Of a stretch of DNA of 52,648 bases, positions 24,857-33,648 are shown piece after piece; the first letter of the stretch is position 1, and each line of letters starts with the position of its first letter. The DNA lies in assembly GCF_002160765.1 (NCBI RefSeq), contig NZ_NFLF01000022.1, positions 1 through 52,648 on the forward strand, given 5' to 3'. The notes beneath the pieces were generated by a model that had not been told where the DNA came from, ran no database searches, and worked only from the letters and a program-made list of their open reading frames with translations. This DNA is from Lachnoclostridium sp. An138 (GTDB taxonomy: Bacteria; Bacillota; Clostridia; Lachnospirales; Lachnospiraceae). The position numbers and the translations under genes were made by a program.

Positions 24857-25776
24857 ATATGAAAAGCCTGCTGACCATGCAGGGGATGATGTTTCTGATG
24901 ATCCTGATTGGCGCGGGACTCCGGAAAATACAGATCGTGACCACGGAAGGCCGCCGGAGCATGACGAATCTTGTGGTCAATCTGGTCCTTCCCAGCAATA
25001 TTTTGTACGCTTTTTCCAACGCGGACGCTTCTGCCTTCCGCTCCATGCTGGTGGTAGTGGCCATGGCCTTCCTGATTCAGCTTGTCTGGTATCTGCTGAG
25101 CAAGGTCCTCTGGAGAAATATGCCAAAGAGCCGCCGGGGCGTCATGCGCTACGCTTTTCGGTTTTCCAACTGCGGTTATCTGGGAAATCCGGTCATAGAA
25201 GGGCTTTACGGAGCTCCCGGGCTGGTGTACGCCTCAGTCTTTCTGCTTCCGGTCCGTCTGTTTATGTGGAGCGTCGGCCTGGAATGTTTTCAGGAAGGAG
25301 CAGGAAGCTTCCGGAAGACAGTAAGACGGGCGCTGACTCATCCCTGTGTGCTCGCTACGATCCTGGGCGTGCTGTGGATGTTCTTTCCCATAAAGCTGCC
25401 GGATTTCCTCTATAATACCATATCTGGTTTTAACCAGTGCCTGACACCCCTGACCATGCTGGTAATCGGCTTTATCATGGCAGAGACGGATCTGCGGAAA
25501 ATGTTCTGCAGAGATCTGTTTGTGATTACGGGGCTTCGGCTGCTGATTCAGCCCATGCTGGTGCTGGCAGTCTGCAGGCTGCTGAATCTGGAGACGCTGG
25601 TGGCAGAGGTGGTCACAGTGCTGGTGTCCATGCCTGTGGCGAATACCACGGCGCTTCTCGCGTCCCAGCATGACTGTGACTATACATTTGCAAGCAATGT
25701 GGTGGTATTTACCACGCTGGTGTCCATGATTACGATTCCCATGTACAGTCTGCTGGTGGGAGCGGTCTTCGGTTAA
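24850..25776 (+). CDS. AEC-family transporter
   Basis: A 308-residue membrane protein with about ten hydrophobic segments, of the auxin efflux carrier family. It has the central FRFSNCGYLGNPVIEGLYG and C-terminal MPVANTTALLASQHD features typical of bacterial members. These usually export or import organic acids such as malate; the substrate here is unknown. The ribosome site GGAGAGGAG is inside nnr. A second in-frame ATG at 24859 is possible. Confidence 0.88.
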   Translation: MVDMKSLLTMQGMMFLMILIGAGLRKIQIVTTEGRRSMTNLVVNLVLPSNILYAFSNADASAFRSMLVVVAMAFLIQLVWYLLSKVLWRNMPKSRRGVMRYAFRFSNCGYLGNPVIEGLYGAPGLVYASVFLLPVRLFMWSVGLECFQEGAGSFRKTVRRALTHPCVLATILGVLWMFFPIKLPDFLYNTISGFNQCLTPLTMLVIGFIMAETDLRKMFCRDLFVITGLRLLIQPMLVLAVCRLLNLETLVAEVVTVLVSMPVANTTALLASQHDCDYTFASNVVVFTTLVSMITIPMYSLLVGAVFG

Positions 25777-25886
25777 GCTTGCCGGGGCTGTGGATTTATG
25801 GTAAGATGTGCAGAAGGGATGGGCAGACTGGAGAAAAGGTCTGCCGGGAAAGCCGCTCTGCGCGGCAGAAAGGAAGATAATCAGCA

Positions 25887-26846
25887 TTGAAGTGGAAGAA
25901 ATATACATTAAAAACAAGGACGGAAGCGGAAGATTTGATCAGTTCCATGATGCAGGAAGCGGGGATTGAGGGAATTGAGATTGAAGACAAAGTCCCTTTA
26001 AGTGAGCGTGATAAGGAGCAGATGTTTGTGGACATTCTGCCGGACGCGCCGGATGACGACGGAGTGGCCTATATCAGCTTTTATCTGGAGCCGGATGAGG
26101 ATCAGGCAGAGATGCTGCGTAAGGTGCAGGAAGGTCTGGATGAGATCTGCGGCTGGGGTGTGGACGTGGGAGAGGCTACGATTACAGCTTCCGAGACAGA
26201 GGATAAGGACTGGATTAATAACTGGAAGGAATTTTTCCATCAGTTTTATGTGGATGATATTCTGATCAAACCTTCCTGGGAAGAAGTGCAGCCGGAGGAC
26301 CGGGACAAGCTTCTGATTCAGATCGATCCGGGCACGGCATTCGGAACGGGTATGCATGAGACGACTCAGCTGTGCATCCGCCAGCTGCGGAAATATCTGA
26401 CGCCGGAGACAGTGCTGCTGGATGTGGGAACGGGAAGCGGAATCCTTTCTATCATCAGTCTGAAGCTCGGCGCGAAACGGGCGGTGGGGACGGATCTGGA
26501 CCCCTGCGCTCTGGAGGCGGTCAAAGAAAATATGGAAGTCAACGGTATCGATCCGGCGTCCTTTGAGATGATGATTGGAAACATCATTACCGAAAAGGAA
26601 GTACAGGACAGAGTGGGGTACGGCTGCTATGACATCGTAGTGGCGAACATTCTGGCGGAGGTGCTGGTGCCTTTGACGCCGGTGATTCTGGCCCAGTTAA
26701 AGCCTGGCGGAATCTATATCACTTCCGGGATTATAGACGACAAGGAAGAACTTGTGGTACAGACGGTAAAGGACTGCGGACTGACGGTGCTTGAAGTGGC
26801 GCATCAGGGAGAATGGGTCAGCGTGACAGCCCGGAAGGATCGATGA
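25887..26846 (+). CDS. prmA: Ribosomal protein L11 methyltransferase
   Basis: A 319-residue SAM-dependent methyltransferase acting on lysines and the N-terminus of ribosomal protein L11. The N-terminal substrate-binding part starts MKWKKYTLKT. The catalytic domain has the SAM loop LLDVGTGSGILSI, with DPGTAFGTGMHETT just before it and VANILAEVL later. It starts at TTG with AAGGAAG upstream; no ATG nearby fits. PrmA followed by RsmE is a common pair in Firmicutes. Confidence 0.95.
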   Translation: MKWKKYTLKTRTEAEDLISSMMQEAGIEGIEIEDKVPLSERDKEQMFVDILPDAPDDDGVAYISFYLEPDEDQAEMLRKVQEGLDEICGWGVDVGEATITASETEDKDWINNWKEFFHQFYVDDILIKPSWEEVQPEDRDKLLIQIDPGTAFGTGMHETTQLCIRQLRKYLTPETVLLDVGTGSGILSIISLKLGAKRAVGTDLDPCALEAVKENMEVNGIDPASFEMMIGNIITEKEVQDRVGYGCYDIVVANILAEVLVPLTPVILAQLKPGGIYITSGIIDDKEELVVQTVKDCGLTVLEVAHQGEWVSVTARKDR

Positions 26847-26880
26847 AAAATCAGTTCAGAGGATAAAGGAGTTTTCGCGT

Positions 26881-27618
26881 ATGCATCGTTTTTTTGCGGA
26901 GCCCTCACAGATTGGGGAAAAGGAAATCAGAATCACCGGGCCGGATGTGAACCATATCCGGAATGTTCTGCGCATGCGGCCGGGAGAGGAGCTTCTGATT
27001 GCGGATGGAACTGGCGGAGAATACCGCTGCCTGATCTCTGAGATCAGAGAAGATGAGGTGCGGGCGGAAATCTGCTGGAAGCTGGCCGGAAACGCGGAGC
27101 TGCCCTGTGAAATCACGCTGTTTCAGGGACTGCCCAAAGGGGATAAGATGGATTTTATTGTCCAGAAATGCGTGGAGCTGGGCGCGGCCCGGATTGTTCC
27201 GGTTTCCACCAGGCGGACCATTGTGAAGCTGGACGCAAAGAAAGAAGAAAGCCGCAGAAAGCGCTGGGCAGGGATTTCAGAGAGCGCGGCAAAGCAGTCT
27301 GGCCGGGGTGTGATCCCGGAGATTACCGGTGTCAGAAGTTTCCGGGAGGCTCTGGAAGAGGCGGGAAAGCTGGATGTCTGCCTGATTCCTTATGAGAGAG
27401 CGGAACATATGGCACATACCCGGGAAGTATTCGGAAGCATTGCTCCCGGCTCTTCCATTGGCATTTTCATCGGGCCGGAAGGCGGATTTGAGGAAGAGGA
27501 AGTGGAGTACGCCATAAAGGCGGGGGCAAAAGCCATTACCCTGGGACGCAGAATACTGCGCACCGAGACGGCGGGCATGGCGGTGCTTGCCATGCTTGGA
27601 TATTTACTGGAGGAATAG
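26881..27618 (+). CDS. rsmE: 16S rRNA (uracil-1498 N3)-methyltransferase
   Basis: A 245-residue SPOUT-class methyltransferase that methylates U1498 of 16S rRNA. It has an N-terminal PUA-like domain (MHRFFAEPSQIG, NHIRNVLRM) and a C-terminal knot with IFIGPEGGFEEEEV and LGRRILRTETAGMA. AAAGGAG precedes the ATG, and it is followed by the desulfurase gene after 2 bases. Confidence 0.96.
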   Translation: MHRFFAEPSQIGEKEIRITGPDVNHIRNVLRMRPGEELLIADGTGGEYRCLISEIREDEVRAEICWKLAGNAELPCEITLFQGLPKGDKMDFIVQKCVELGAARIVPVSTRRTIVKLDAKKEESRRKRWAGISESAAKQSGRGVIPEITGVRSFREALEEAGKLDVCLIPYERAEHMAHTREVFGSIAPGSSIGIFIGPEGGFEEEEVEYAIKAGAKAITLGRRILRTETAGMAVLAMLGYLLEE

Positions 27619-27620
27619 TT

Positions 27621-28775
27621 ATGGAAGCATATCTGGATAATTCGGCGACGACCCGCTGCTACACGAAGGCGGCGAAGCTGATGTATGATATTATGACGGA
27701 GCATTACGGCAATACCTCTTCCCTCCATACCAAGGGAGTGGAAGCCGAGCGATATAAGCGGGAAGCGGCAAAAATCATTGCCCGCAGCATGAAGGTGGAA
27801 GAGAAGGAGATCTGTTTTACTTCCGGCGGCACGGAGAGCGACAATCTGGCGCTGCTGGGCTGTGCCCGGGCCAACCGCAGGGCAGGAAACCATCTGATAA
27901 CCACCTGCATTGAGCACGCGGCCGTTCTGAATACCATGAGAGCGCTGGAGGAGGAAGGCTTCCGTGTGACTTATCTTCCGGTGGACGAAAAAGGTGTGGT
28001 CCGCCTTTCGGATCTGGAAGAGGCTCTCTGTGACGACACGATTCTGGTTTCTGTCATGTATGTAAATAATGAGATAGGTTCCGTACAGCCCATAGGAGAG
28101 ATTGGGGAACTGCTGAAAAAGCAGAACCACAGGATTCTGTTCCATGTAGACGCGGTGCAGGCTTATGGAAAGTTCCGCATTTATCCCAAAAAGCTGGGGA
28201 TTGATCTGATGAGCGTCAGCAGCCACAAGATTCATGGGCCCAAGGGCGTGGGCTTCCTCTATGTAGACTCCCGTGTGAAGATTCTTCCGATCCTGTTCGG
28301 AGGCGGCCAGCAGCGGGATCTGCGTTCCGGTACGGAGAACGTTCCGGGGGATGCCGGATTTGCGGAGGCTGTAAAAGAGGTTTATACAGACTTTGACGAG
28401 AAGATAGAGCGTCTTTATTCACTCAGGGAATATTTTGTGCGGGAAATCGGAACGATAGAGGGAACTACTGTGAATGGTCCCGGGGGCCGGGAGGGAGCGC
28501 CCCATATTGTGAGCGTCAGCTTTGCAGGCGTGCGCAGCGAGGTCCTTCTGCATGCGCTGGAGGAAAGGGGAATCTATGTATCTTCCGGTTCTGCCTGCTC
28601 TTCCAATCATCCGGCCTTAAGCGGTACGCTGAAAGCCATTGGAGTAAAAAAGGAGCTTTTGGATTCCACGCTGCGGTTCAGTTTCTGTGAATTTACCACA
28701 AAGGAAGAGCTGGATTATACGCTTGGAGTTTTAAGGGAGCTTCTGCCGGCTCTGCGGCGGTTTACCCGGAGATAG
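27621..28775 (+). CDS. Cysteine desulfurase (IscS/NifS family)
   Basis: A 384-residue PLP enzyme that takes sulfur from cysteine. The N-terminus YLDNSATT is typical. The PLP lysine is K203 in SSHKIHGPKG, and the persulfide cysteine is C326 in SSGSACSS. Directly upstream of thiI, so it is probably the sulfur donor for tRNA thiolation and thiazole formation rather than the main Fe-S cluster enzyme. Start ATG, two bases after rsmE, with GGAGGAATAG overlapping the rsmE stop. Confidence 0.94.
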   Translation: MEAYLDNSATTRCYTKAAKLMYDIMTEHYGNTSSLHTKGVEAERYKREAAKIIARSMKVEEKEICFTSGGTESDNLALLGCARANRRAGNHLITTCIEHAAVLNTMRALEEEGFRVTYLPVDEKGVVRLSDLEEALCDDTILVSVMYVNNEIGSVQPIGEIGELLKKQNHRILFHVDAVQAYGKFRIYPKKLGIDLMSVSSHKIHGPKGVGFLYVDSRVKILPILFGGGQQRDLRSGTENVPGDAGFAEAVKEVYTDFDEKIERLYSLREYFVREIGTIEGTTVNGPGGREGAPHIVSVSFAGVRSEVLLHALEERGIYVSSGSACSSNHPALSGTLKAIGVKKELLDSTLRFSFCEFTTKEELDYTLGVLRELLPALRRFTRR

Positions 28776-28810
28776 ATTAAGAGAAACAGCAGGAGAGAAA
28801 GGGGAAAGAG

Positions 28811-29992
28811 ATGTTTCACGCATTTTTGATAAAATATGGAGAGATCGGAATCAAGGGTAAGAACCGGTATCTGTTTGAGGACGCGCTGACAGCCCAGATC
28901 CGCCATGCGTTAAAGCCGGTGGAGGGAGAATTCCGAGTAACCAAGGAGCAGGGCCGTATCTATGTCCAGGCCCAGGGAGACTTTGATTTTGACGAGGCAG
29001 TGGACGCTCTGCGCCGTGTGTTCGGCATTGTGGGAATCTGTCCGGTGGTGATTCCGGAGGATCAGGGCTTCGAGAAGCTGGGGGAGGATGTGATCTCCTA
29101 CCTGAAGGATCGGTATGGGGAAGATTGCGATAAGACCTTCAAGGTCCACGCGAAGCGCGCCCGCAAGACCTATCCCATGGCATCCATGGAGATGAACGCG
29201 GAACTGGGAGCCCGGATTCTGGACGCCTTTCCGAAAATGCAGGTGGATGTGCACAAACCGGAGCTGATGCTTCATGTGGAGATTCGAGAGAAGGTTTACT
29301 TGTATTCCGATGTGATTCCCGGTCCGGGCGGCATGCCGGTGGGAACCAACGGAAAATCCATGCTTCTGCTTTCCGGCGGCATCGACAGTCCGGTGGCAGG
29401 ATACATGGTGGCAAAGCGCGGCGTCAAGATTGACGCGGTCTACTTTCACGCGCCGCCCTATACCAGCGAGCGGGCAAAGCAGAAAGTGGTGGATCTGGCG
29501 GAGAAGGTATCCCGTTTCACAGGCCCCATCTATCTGTATGTGGTGAATTTTACAGAGATTCAGCTCTACATCTATGAAAAGTGTCCCCATGATGAGCTGA
29601 CCATTATCATGCGGCGCTACATGATGCGGATCGCGGAGCGGATCGCGGAGAAAACAGGAAGTCTCGGCCTGATTACCGGCGAGAGCATCGGACAGGTGGC
29701 GAGCCAGACGGTTCCCAGCCTGGCGGCGACCAACGAGGTCTGCACGATGCCCGTGTTCCGTCCTCTGATTGCCTTTGATAAGGAAGATATCGTCACGATC
29801 TCCAAGCAGATCGATACCTACGAGACTTCCATCCAGCCCTTCGAGGACTGCTGCACGATTTTTGTGGCAAAGCATCCGGTGACGAAGCCGAACATCAACG
29901 TAATCAAGCGTTCCGAGCTGAAGCTTGCCGAGAAGATAGATGAGATGGTGGACAAGGCCATCGAGACGGCGGAGCTGATTGTGGTAGGATAA
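28811..29992 (+). CDS. thiI: tRNA 4-thiouridine synthase
   Basis: A 393-residue ThiI with an N-terminal ferredoxin-like and THUMP region (residues ~5-165) and a PP-loop ATPase domain (SGGIDSPVAGYM at 188-199). It adenylates U8 of tRNA for sulfur insertion and may serve thiamine synthesis. It lacks the C-terminal rhodanese domain of E. coli ThiI, as is usual in Firmicutes, where a dedicated desulfurase supplies sulfur; that gene lies just upstream. ATG start with AGAAAGGGGAAAGAG before it. Confidence 0.96.
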   Translation: MFHAFLIKYGEIGIKGKNRYLFEDALTAQIRHALKPVEGEFRVTKEQGRIYVQAQGDFDFDEAVDALRRVFGIVGICPVVIPEDQGFEKLGEDVISYLKDRYGEDCDKTFKVHAKRARKTYPMASMEMNAELGARILDAFPKMQVDVHKPELMLHVEIREKVYLYSDVIPGPGGMPVGTNGKSMLLLSGGIDSPVAGYMVAKRGVKIDAVYFHAPPYTSERAKQKVVDLAEKVSRFTGPIYLYVVNFTEIQLYIYEKCPHDELTIIMRRYMMRIAERIAEKTGSLGLITGESIGQVASQTVPSLAATNEVCTMPVFRPLIAFDKEDIVTISKQIDTYETSIQPFEDCCTIFVAKHPVTKPNINVIKRSELKLAEKIDEMVDKAIETAELIVVG

Positions 29993-30057
29993 CAGTGACG
30001 ATGTTACCAAGGCGCATTGTTCCTTGGATACCGACATTAAAACATGAAATATACTGG

Positions 30058-30109
30058 AAAGCCTTATGGAAGCCTGGCAGTGTTTACCAGGATTCCGTAA
30101 GGCTTTTTC
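30058..30109 (+). terminator. thiI operon terminator
   Basis: A 12-base stem (30060-30071 with 30093-30104, one wobble) plus inner CCTGG/CCAGG, ending in five T. A strong intrinsic terminator. Confidence 0.92.
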
Positions 30110-30114
30110 TGCGG

Positions 30115-30134
30115 AAGGCAGGTTTATGCCTTTT
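30115..30134 (+). terminator. Second, tandem terminator hairpin
   Basis: AAGGCA (30115-30120), a six-base loop and TGCCTT (30127-30132) lead into TTTT. It follows directly after the main terminator. The remaining bases to 30270 contain only A-rich sequence and a ribosome site; no convincing promoter was found. Confidence 0.55.
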
Positions 30135-30270
30135 AAGAGTTAAAGTATTGATTTTTCAAGGTCAGAACACAGAAGAGAGTGAGAAATTTGAAAAAAATTA
30201 AAAAAACCTCGTCGAAAATTACTTCTCATCCGTCTAATAGATATAAGACAAAGAAAAAGGAGAAAAATTT

Positions 30271-30987
30271 ATGAAAAAGAACATCGTATTATTATTAACA
30301 GCAGTTATGGGCTTTGCGGTTTTAGCAGGCTGCGCAGGAGGAACAAAGAACAGTACAGCCAGTGTGGAGATGACAGGAAACGGTACGCAGAGTTCTGCGG
30401 ATACAGATACAGAGACAGGAAGCGCGGCCAAGACAGGAGCTGCGCAGGCGGATGCCGGCACAGTTTCCTTTGACTGGCTCCCGGCAGGAGTGGAGCAGCA
30501 GAAAGCGGAGACAGAGCACAATGAAGAGCTTCAGAAGCTGATAACGGAATATTACGAGATTCCCGATTACGAGCTGGCGGATTCCAGATATTATTACAAT
30601 TATGTGGATCTGGACAGCGACGGGGAAAATGAAATCTTTGCCGTTGTAGTGGGAAGCTATACCAGCGGTTCCGGCGGATCTTCTGCTCTCTGGTGCGCGG
30701 AACAGGACGGAGAACTTGTGGTGAAACAGGCGTTTACGCTGGTGAACATGCCTGTAATTGTGGTGGATAACGAAGATGGCGGAGCAAAAGATCTGATTCT
30801 GGAGCGTTCCGGCGGCGGAGCAGAGACAGAGTATGTGACGCTCACCTGCGCGGACGGTGTGTATACCAATGTTTCTGACGCGGAGACGGTCAGCAGCAGC
30901 GATCTGCAAAACGTACAGGGCGTGGCTATCCTCTGCAACGATCTGGCGGAAGACATGCAGACGGGAAACTATCTGACTCTGGAATAA
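30271..30987 (+). CDS. Putative lipoprotein with Asp-rich calcium-type motif
   Basis: A 238-residue protein with a lipoprotein signal peptide (hydrophobic residues 5-18, lipobox LAGC). A Thr/Ser/Gly-rich linker (about 20-55) is followed by a globular domain with DLDSDGENEIFAVVVG, which resembles the Asp-rich loops of FG-GAP/EF-hand-like repeats. Not assigned to a named family. It lies 38 bases before an ECF sigma gene and is probably cotranscribed, so it may be an envelope component sensed or controlled by that sigma factor. AAAGGAG precedes the ATG. Confidence 0.8.
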   Translation: MKKNIVLLLTAVMGFAVLAGCAGGTKNSTASVEMTGNGTQSSADTDTETGSAAKTGAAQADAGTVSFDWLPAGVEQQKAETEHNEELQKLITEYYEIPDYELADSRYYYNYVDLDSDGENEIFAVVVGSYTSGSGGSSALWCAEQDGELVVKQAFTLVNMPVIVVDNEDGGAKDLILERSGGGAETEYVTLTCADGVYTNVSDAETVSSSDLQNVQGVAILCNDLAEDMQTGNYLTLE

Positions 30988-31025
30988 TGCAGAGAAATAA
31001 AGAAATGAAGAAATAAAGAAAAACT

Positions 31026-31538
31026 ATGAAAAGGCATTTGGGAAAACACGAATTTGCGGATAAAGTCATGGAAAACCGTAAGAGGTTTTACTGCATTGCC
31101 TACAGTTATGTGAAAAATGAACAGGATGCTCTGGATATTATCAGCGAGGCTACCTGCAAGGGGCTGCTTCATTTAAAGGAGCTGGATAAGGCGGAGCATC
31201 TTGTCACCTGGATGACGCGGATTATCGTAAATACATCCATTGATTTCATACGGAAAAATTCCCGCACTGCCGCGCTCCCTGAAGATTCGAAAGGATATCC
31301 GGATGACGCGGATTTGAGAAACTCCCAGGCAGAAGAGCCGGAGAGAGAGGCTCTGATGGATCTGTACAACGCGATGGATATTCTTGATCCTGAGGAGCGG
31401 ACCTGTATTGTGCTGCGTTATTTTGAAGCCTATAATTTTCGTGAGATCGCGGAAATGCTGAAGATGCCTGAGAGCACAGTAAAATCCCGCACCTACAGGG
31501 CACTGGAAAAAATGAAACAGCACATGACTGGAGGATAG
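31026..31538 (+). CDS. ECF-type RNA polymerase sigma factor
   Basis: A 170-residue group IV sigma factor. Region 2 is about residues 10-80 (YSYVKNEQDALDIISEATCKG, IIVNTSIDFIRKN) and region 4 about residues 112-165 (LDPEERTCIVLRYFEAYNFREI, MPESTVKSRTYRALEKMK). The linker is acidic. The ribosome site is weak (A-rich, no clear AGGAGG), and the stretch before it repeats AAGAAATAAAG. The next gene, 3 bases later, looks like its anti-sigma factor. Confidence 0.92.
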   Translation: MKRHLGKHEFADKVMENRKRFYCIAYSYVKNEQDALDIISEATCKGLLHLKELDKAEHLVTWMTRIIVNTSIDFIRKNSRTAALPEDSKGYPDDADLRNSQAEEPEREALMDLYNAMDILDPEERTCIVLRYFEAYNFREIAEMLKMPESTVKSRTYRALEKMKQHMTGG

Positions 31539-31541
31539 AAT

Positions 31542-32417
31542 ATGGATGCAGAAAAATTTGCTTACGAAATGATAGAAGTGCCTGATGACAGACTTGTGCA
31601 GGCCATATACAAAGGGATGGGAAAGGCGCGGCAGCTCAGAAGAAGACAGTATGTGACCCGGTCCCTTACGGCAGCGGCAGCAGCTTTTGCGCTTCTTGTG
31701 TGCAGCGCCAATGTCCCTTCGCTGTACGCGTATGCCAAAGAAATCCCCGTCCTGGGCGAATTCGTCCGCGCCCTTCATGTGGGCGGCGGCGGAGAATCTA
31801 CGAGGCATGAGGATATTGAGATTGAGATTTCTGACAGCGAGCTGGTGCTGCATTTTATAGACAAAGGGAGAACTACCGACACCGTAGCTCCTTACGAAGT
31901 ACAGTATTACAGCGCGCCATCCCGGATTGCGCTGACGCTTCAGAGCCTGACAGAGGAAGAATATGGAAAGCTGGAAAGCGGAATTCGGTCCATGAATGGA
32001 GTGGAGGATGTCTACCGCACGCAGGCGGAGGGAAAGGATGAAATCAGCTTTGCGATAGTCCTTGACCGGCTCTATGACTATGAGGTCATCGAACAGATCT
32101 TCCCGGGCATGCTTTCTATCCGCCTGTTTCAGGATGCCTATTACACAGCGGAAGAAAGGGCTCCGGAGCAGAAAGTATATTATCTGCGGACAAAAGGAAT
32201 GGAGCAGGACGAAGAATTCAGAAGCCTTCTGGTTAAATATCGGGCCGAGTCTCCGGCTCAGGTGAAGACGCAGGAAGGAAGCTTCATTCTGACAATCGGA
32301 GAATTTGCATCCGAGGAGGAAGCAGAAAACCGGCTCGCGGAGTTACAGAAGAATTACGGGGGAGCGGCGGAATTCCGGGTATCTTCCGGAATGGCAAAAG
32401 AAGTGCCGGAAAAATGA
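31542..32417 (+). CDS. Anti-sigma-like membrane protein with C-terminal SPOR-like segment
   Basis: A 291-residue protein. The N-terminal cytoplasmic part (1-40) is followed by one hydrophobic segment (about 42-62). Next comes a VPSLYAYAKEIPVLGEFVRAL stretch typical of DUF4179-type anti-sigma proteins, then an extracytoplasmic domain. Residues about 248-285 (ILTIGEFASEEEAENRLAEL) resemble a SPOR peptidoglycan-binding repeat. Placed directly behind the ECF gene, it likely holds that sigma factor at the membrane. The SPOR-like tail would suggest sensing of cell-wall state; this part is inference. Confidence 0.75.
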   Translation: MDAEKFAYEMIEVPDDRLVQAIYKGMGKARQLRRRQYVTRSLTAAAAAFALLVCSANVPSLYAYAKEIPVLGEFVRALHVGGGGESTRHEDIEIEISDSELVLHFIDKGRTTDTVAPYEVQYYSAPSRIALTLQSLTEEEYGKLESGIRSMNGVEDVYRTQAEGKDEISFAIVLDRLYDYEVIEQIFPGMLSIRLFQDAYYTAEERAPEQKVYYLRTKGMEQDEEFRSLLVKYRAESPAQVKTQEGSFILTIGEFASEEEAENRLAELQKNYGGAAEFRVSSGMAKEVPEK

Positions 32418-32437
32418 ATAAAGTATTCGCATAAAGC

Positions 32438-32492
32438 ATACCTGTGGGTGACAGGAGAGAAGTGTACTCTTGTCATCCGCAGGTATTTCTTT
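32438..32492 (+). terminator. Terminator of the ECF operon
   Basis: A 20-base stem (32438-32457 with 32467-32486, three wobbles) followed by TTTCTTTT. Confidence 0.88.
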
Positions 32493-32572
32493 TACAATGG
32501 AAGAAAGGGAGAAGATGATGATAAAATATATAAATTAGGAGAATCCCAAATAGCGGAAGAAGGAAAAGAAAC

Positions 32573-33061
32573 ATGAACATACATATCCGAACCTATACAT
32601 CGAAAGACTGTCTTCTGCTTGCTCAGCTCTTTTATGACACCGTTCATACAGTAAATGCCCGGGATTATACACCGGAACAGCTTCAGGCCTGGGCGCCCGG
32701 CCTGCCGGATTTGGAGCAGTGGGATCGTTCCTTTCTGGAGCATACGACATTTGTGGCGGAGGCGGAGGGAGTCATCGCCGGCTTCGGGGATATAGACGGG
32801 ACAGGTTATCTGGATCGGCTGTATGTGCATAAGGATTACCAGGGGAGAGGAATCGCCACGGCTCTCTGCGATGCGCTGGAGAGGTCTGCCGGAGAGGCAG
32901 AGCGGATTGTAACCCATGCGTCCCTGACAGCAAAGCCCTTTTTCCTTTCCAGAGGGTATCGGGTGAAAAAGGAGCAGCAGGTGGAAAGAAACGGGACTCT
33001 GCTCACGAATTATGTGATGGAGCTCCGGAAGGACGGAAGGCCTGAAAACCGGAAGCTTTGA
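32573..33061 (+). CDS. GNAT-family N-acetyltransferase
   Basis: A 162-residue GNAT enzyme. The acetyl-CoA loop is YQGRGIATALCDALE (Q/R-x-x-G-x-G/A), preceded by LDRLYVHKD of the core beta strands. It starts IRTYTSKDCLLLAQLFYDTVHTVN, close to the YafP/YitI type. The substrate is unknown. A strong hairpin lies upstream, so it is expressed separately from the ECF operon. Confidence 0.88.
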   Translation: MNIHIRTYTSKDCLLLAQLFYDTVHTVNARDYTPEQLQAWAPGLPDLEQWDRSFLEHTTFVAEAEGVIAGFGDIDGTGYLDRLYVHKDYQGRGIATALCDALERSAGEAERIVTHASLTAKPFFLSRGYRVKKEQQVERNGTLLTNYVMELRKDGRPENRKL

Positions 33062-33104
33062 AAAGGGGAAAGACCTGCACAGGACATTTCTGCCGGTTGC
33101 CCTG

Positions 33105-33127
33105 CTATTCTATCTGTGATAGAATAG
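33105..33127. repeat. Perfect 10-base inverted repeat
   Basis: CTATTCTATC (33105-33114) and GATAGAATAG (33118-33127) with a TGT loop. It lies about 45 bases after the GNAT stop, without a T-tract. It might be a factor-dependent terminator or an operator; no function is evident. Confidence 0.4.
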
Positions 33128-33214
33128 GGAGAATCGATGCGGGACCAGAAAAACGCTCTGGACCGCAAGGTCAAGAGAGCGGCCTGGGCCGCGTCCAGAT
33201 GGCTCACTGCCCGC

Positions 33215-33258
33215 GAAAATAAAAAAATAAAAAATCTGCCCGGCAGACCGGACAGATT
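33215..33258 (-). terminator. Terminator of HPr-like gene (reverse strand)
   Basis: The stem 33233-33243 with 33248-33258 (one wobble) continues, on the reverse strand, into a run of T (A-rich 33215-33234 on the plus strand). It lies 50 bases after the stop of the minus-strand gene. Confidence 0.8.
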
Positions 33259-33309
33259 CCTGACAGCGCACACGCGCAGGATTCGTTTGTATGTGTAAGA
33301 TGCCTGTGA

Positions 33310-33543
33310 TTATTCGATGATGTAGGGCTTCAGAACCTCAAGAATTGCGTCCATCTCTTCATTGGCATGGATGTTCAGGTCGATGGGTTTGGACAGGTCC
33401 AGGCTGAAGATGCCCATGATGGACTTGGCGTCGATCACGTACCTTCCGGATACCAGATCGAAATCTACATCAAACCGTGTAATCGCATTTACAAAGGACT
33501 TTACCTTTTCAATGGAATTCAGGCATATCTTGACTGTTTTCAT
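33310..33543 (-). CDS. HPr-like regulatory protein lacking the active histidine
   Basis: A 77-residue protein of the HPr fold. The regulatory-serine region KSIMGIFSLDL (Ser41) matches KSIMGVMSL around Ser46 of HPr. At the position of His15 (GIHARPA in HPr) the sequence reads NSIEKVKS, with serine in place of histidine and no arginine-proline. It therefore cannot relay phosphate in the PTS but could still be phosphorylated on serine by HPr kinase and assist CcpA, as Crh does in B. subtilis. It is the only minus-strand gene in the first 47 kb. GGAGGG precedes the ATG. Confidence 0.82.
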   Translation of the reverse strand: MKTVKICLNSIEKVKSFVNAITRFDVDFDLVSGRYVIDAKSIMGIFSLDLSKPIDLNIHANEEMDAILEVLKPYIIE

Positions 33544-33585
33544 ATTGCATAACCCTCCTAATGATATTCTGTTGAATTCATTTAG

Positions 33586-33614
33586 ATCTTAATACCGGGG
33601 TTGGTAAAAGTCAA
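33586..33614 (-). promoter_or_regulatory. Promoter of the HPr-like gene
   Basis: On the reverse strand TTGACT (33609-33614), a 17-base spacer and TAAGAT (33586-33591). The start of transcription would lie about 35 bases upstream of the ATG. Confidence 0.7.
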
Positions 33615-33648
33615 TGCTAAAATCTTAAATTTGAAAGGAAAATAAACC

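Noticed and set aside
29995-30201. 68-codon frame after thiI
   Set aside because: It runs through the thiI terminator hairpin and has no ribosome site; the translation is not protein-like.
30205-30234. ECF-type promoter (AACC ... CGTC) ahead of the lipoprotein
   Set aside because: CGTCTAA looks right for a -10, but the AAC lies 22-23 bases away where 16-17 is expected. Not strong enough to call.
33362-33592. Forward-strand frame opposite the HPr-like gene
   Set aside because: The reverse gene has a promoter, ribosome site, terminator and a recognisable KSIMG motif; the forward frame has none.
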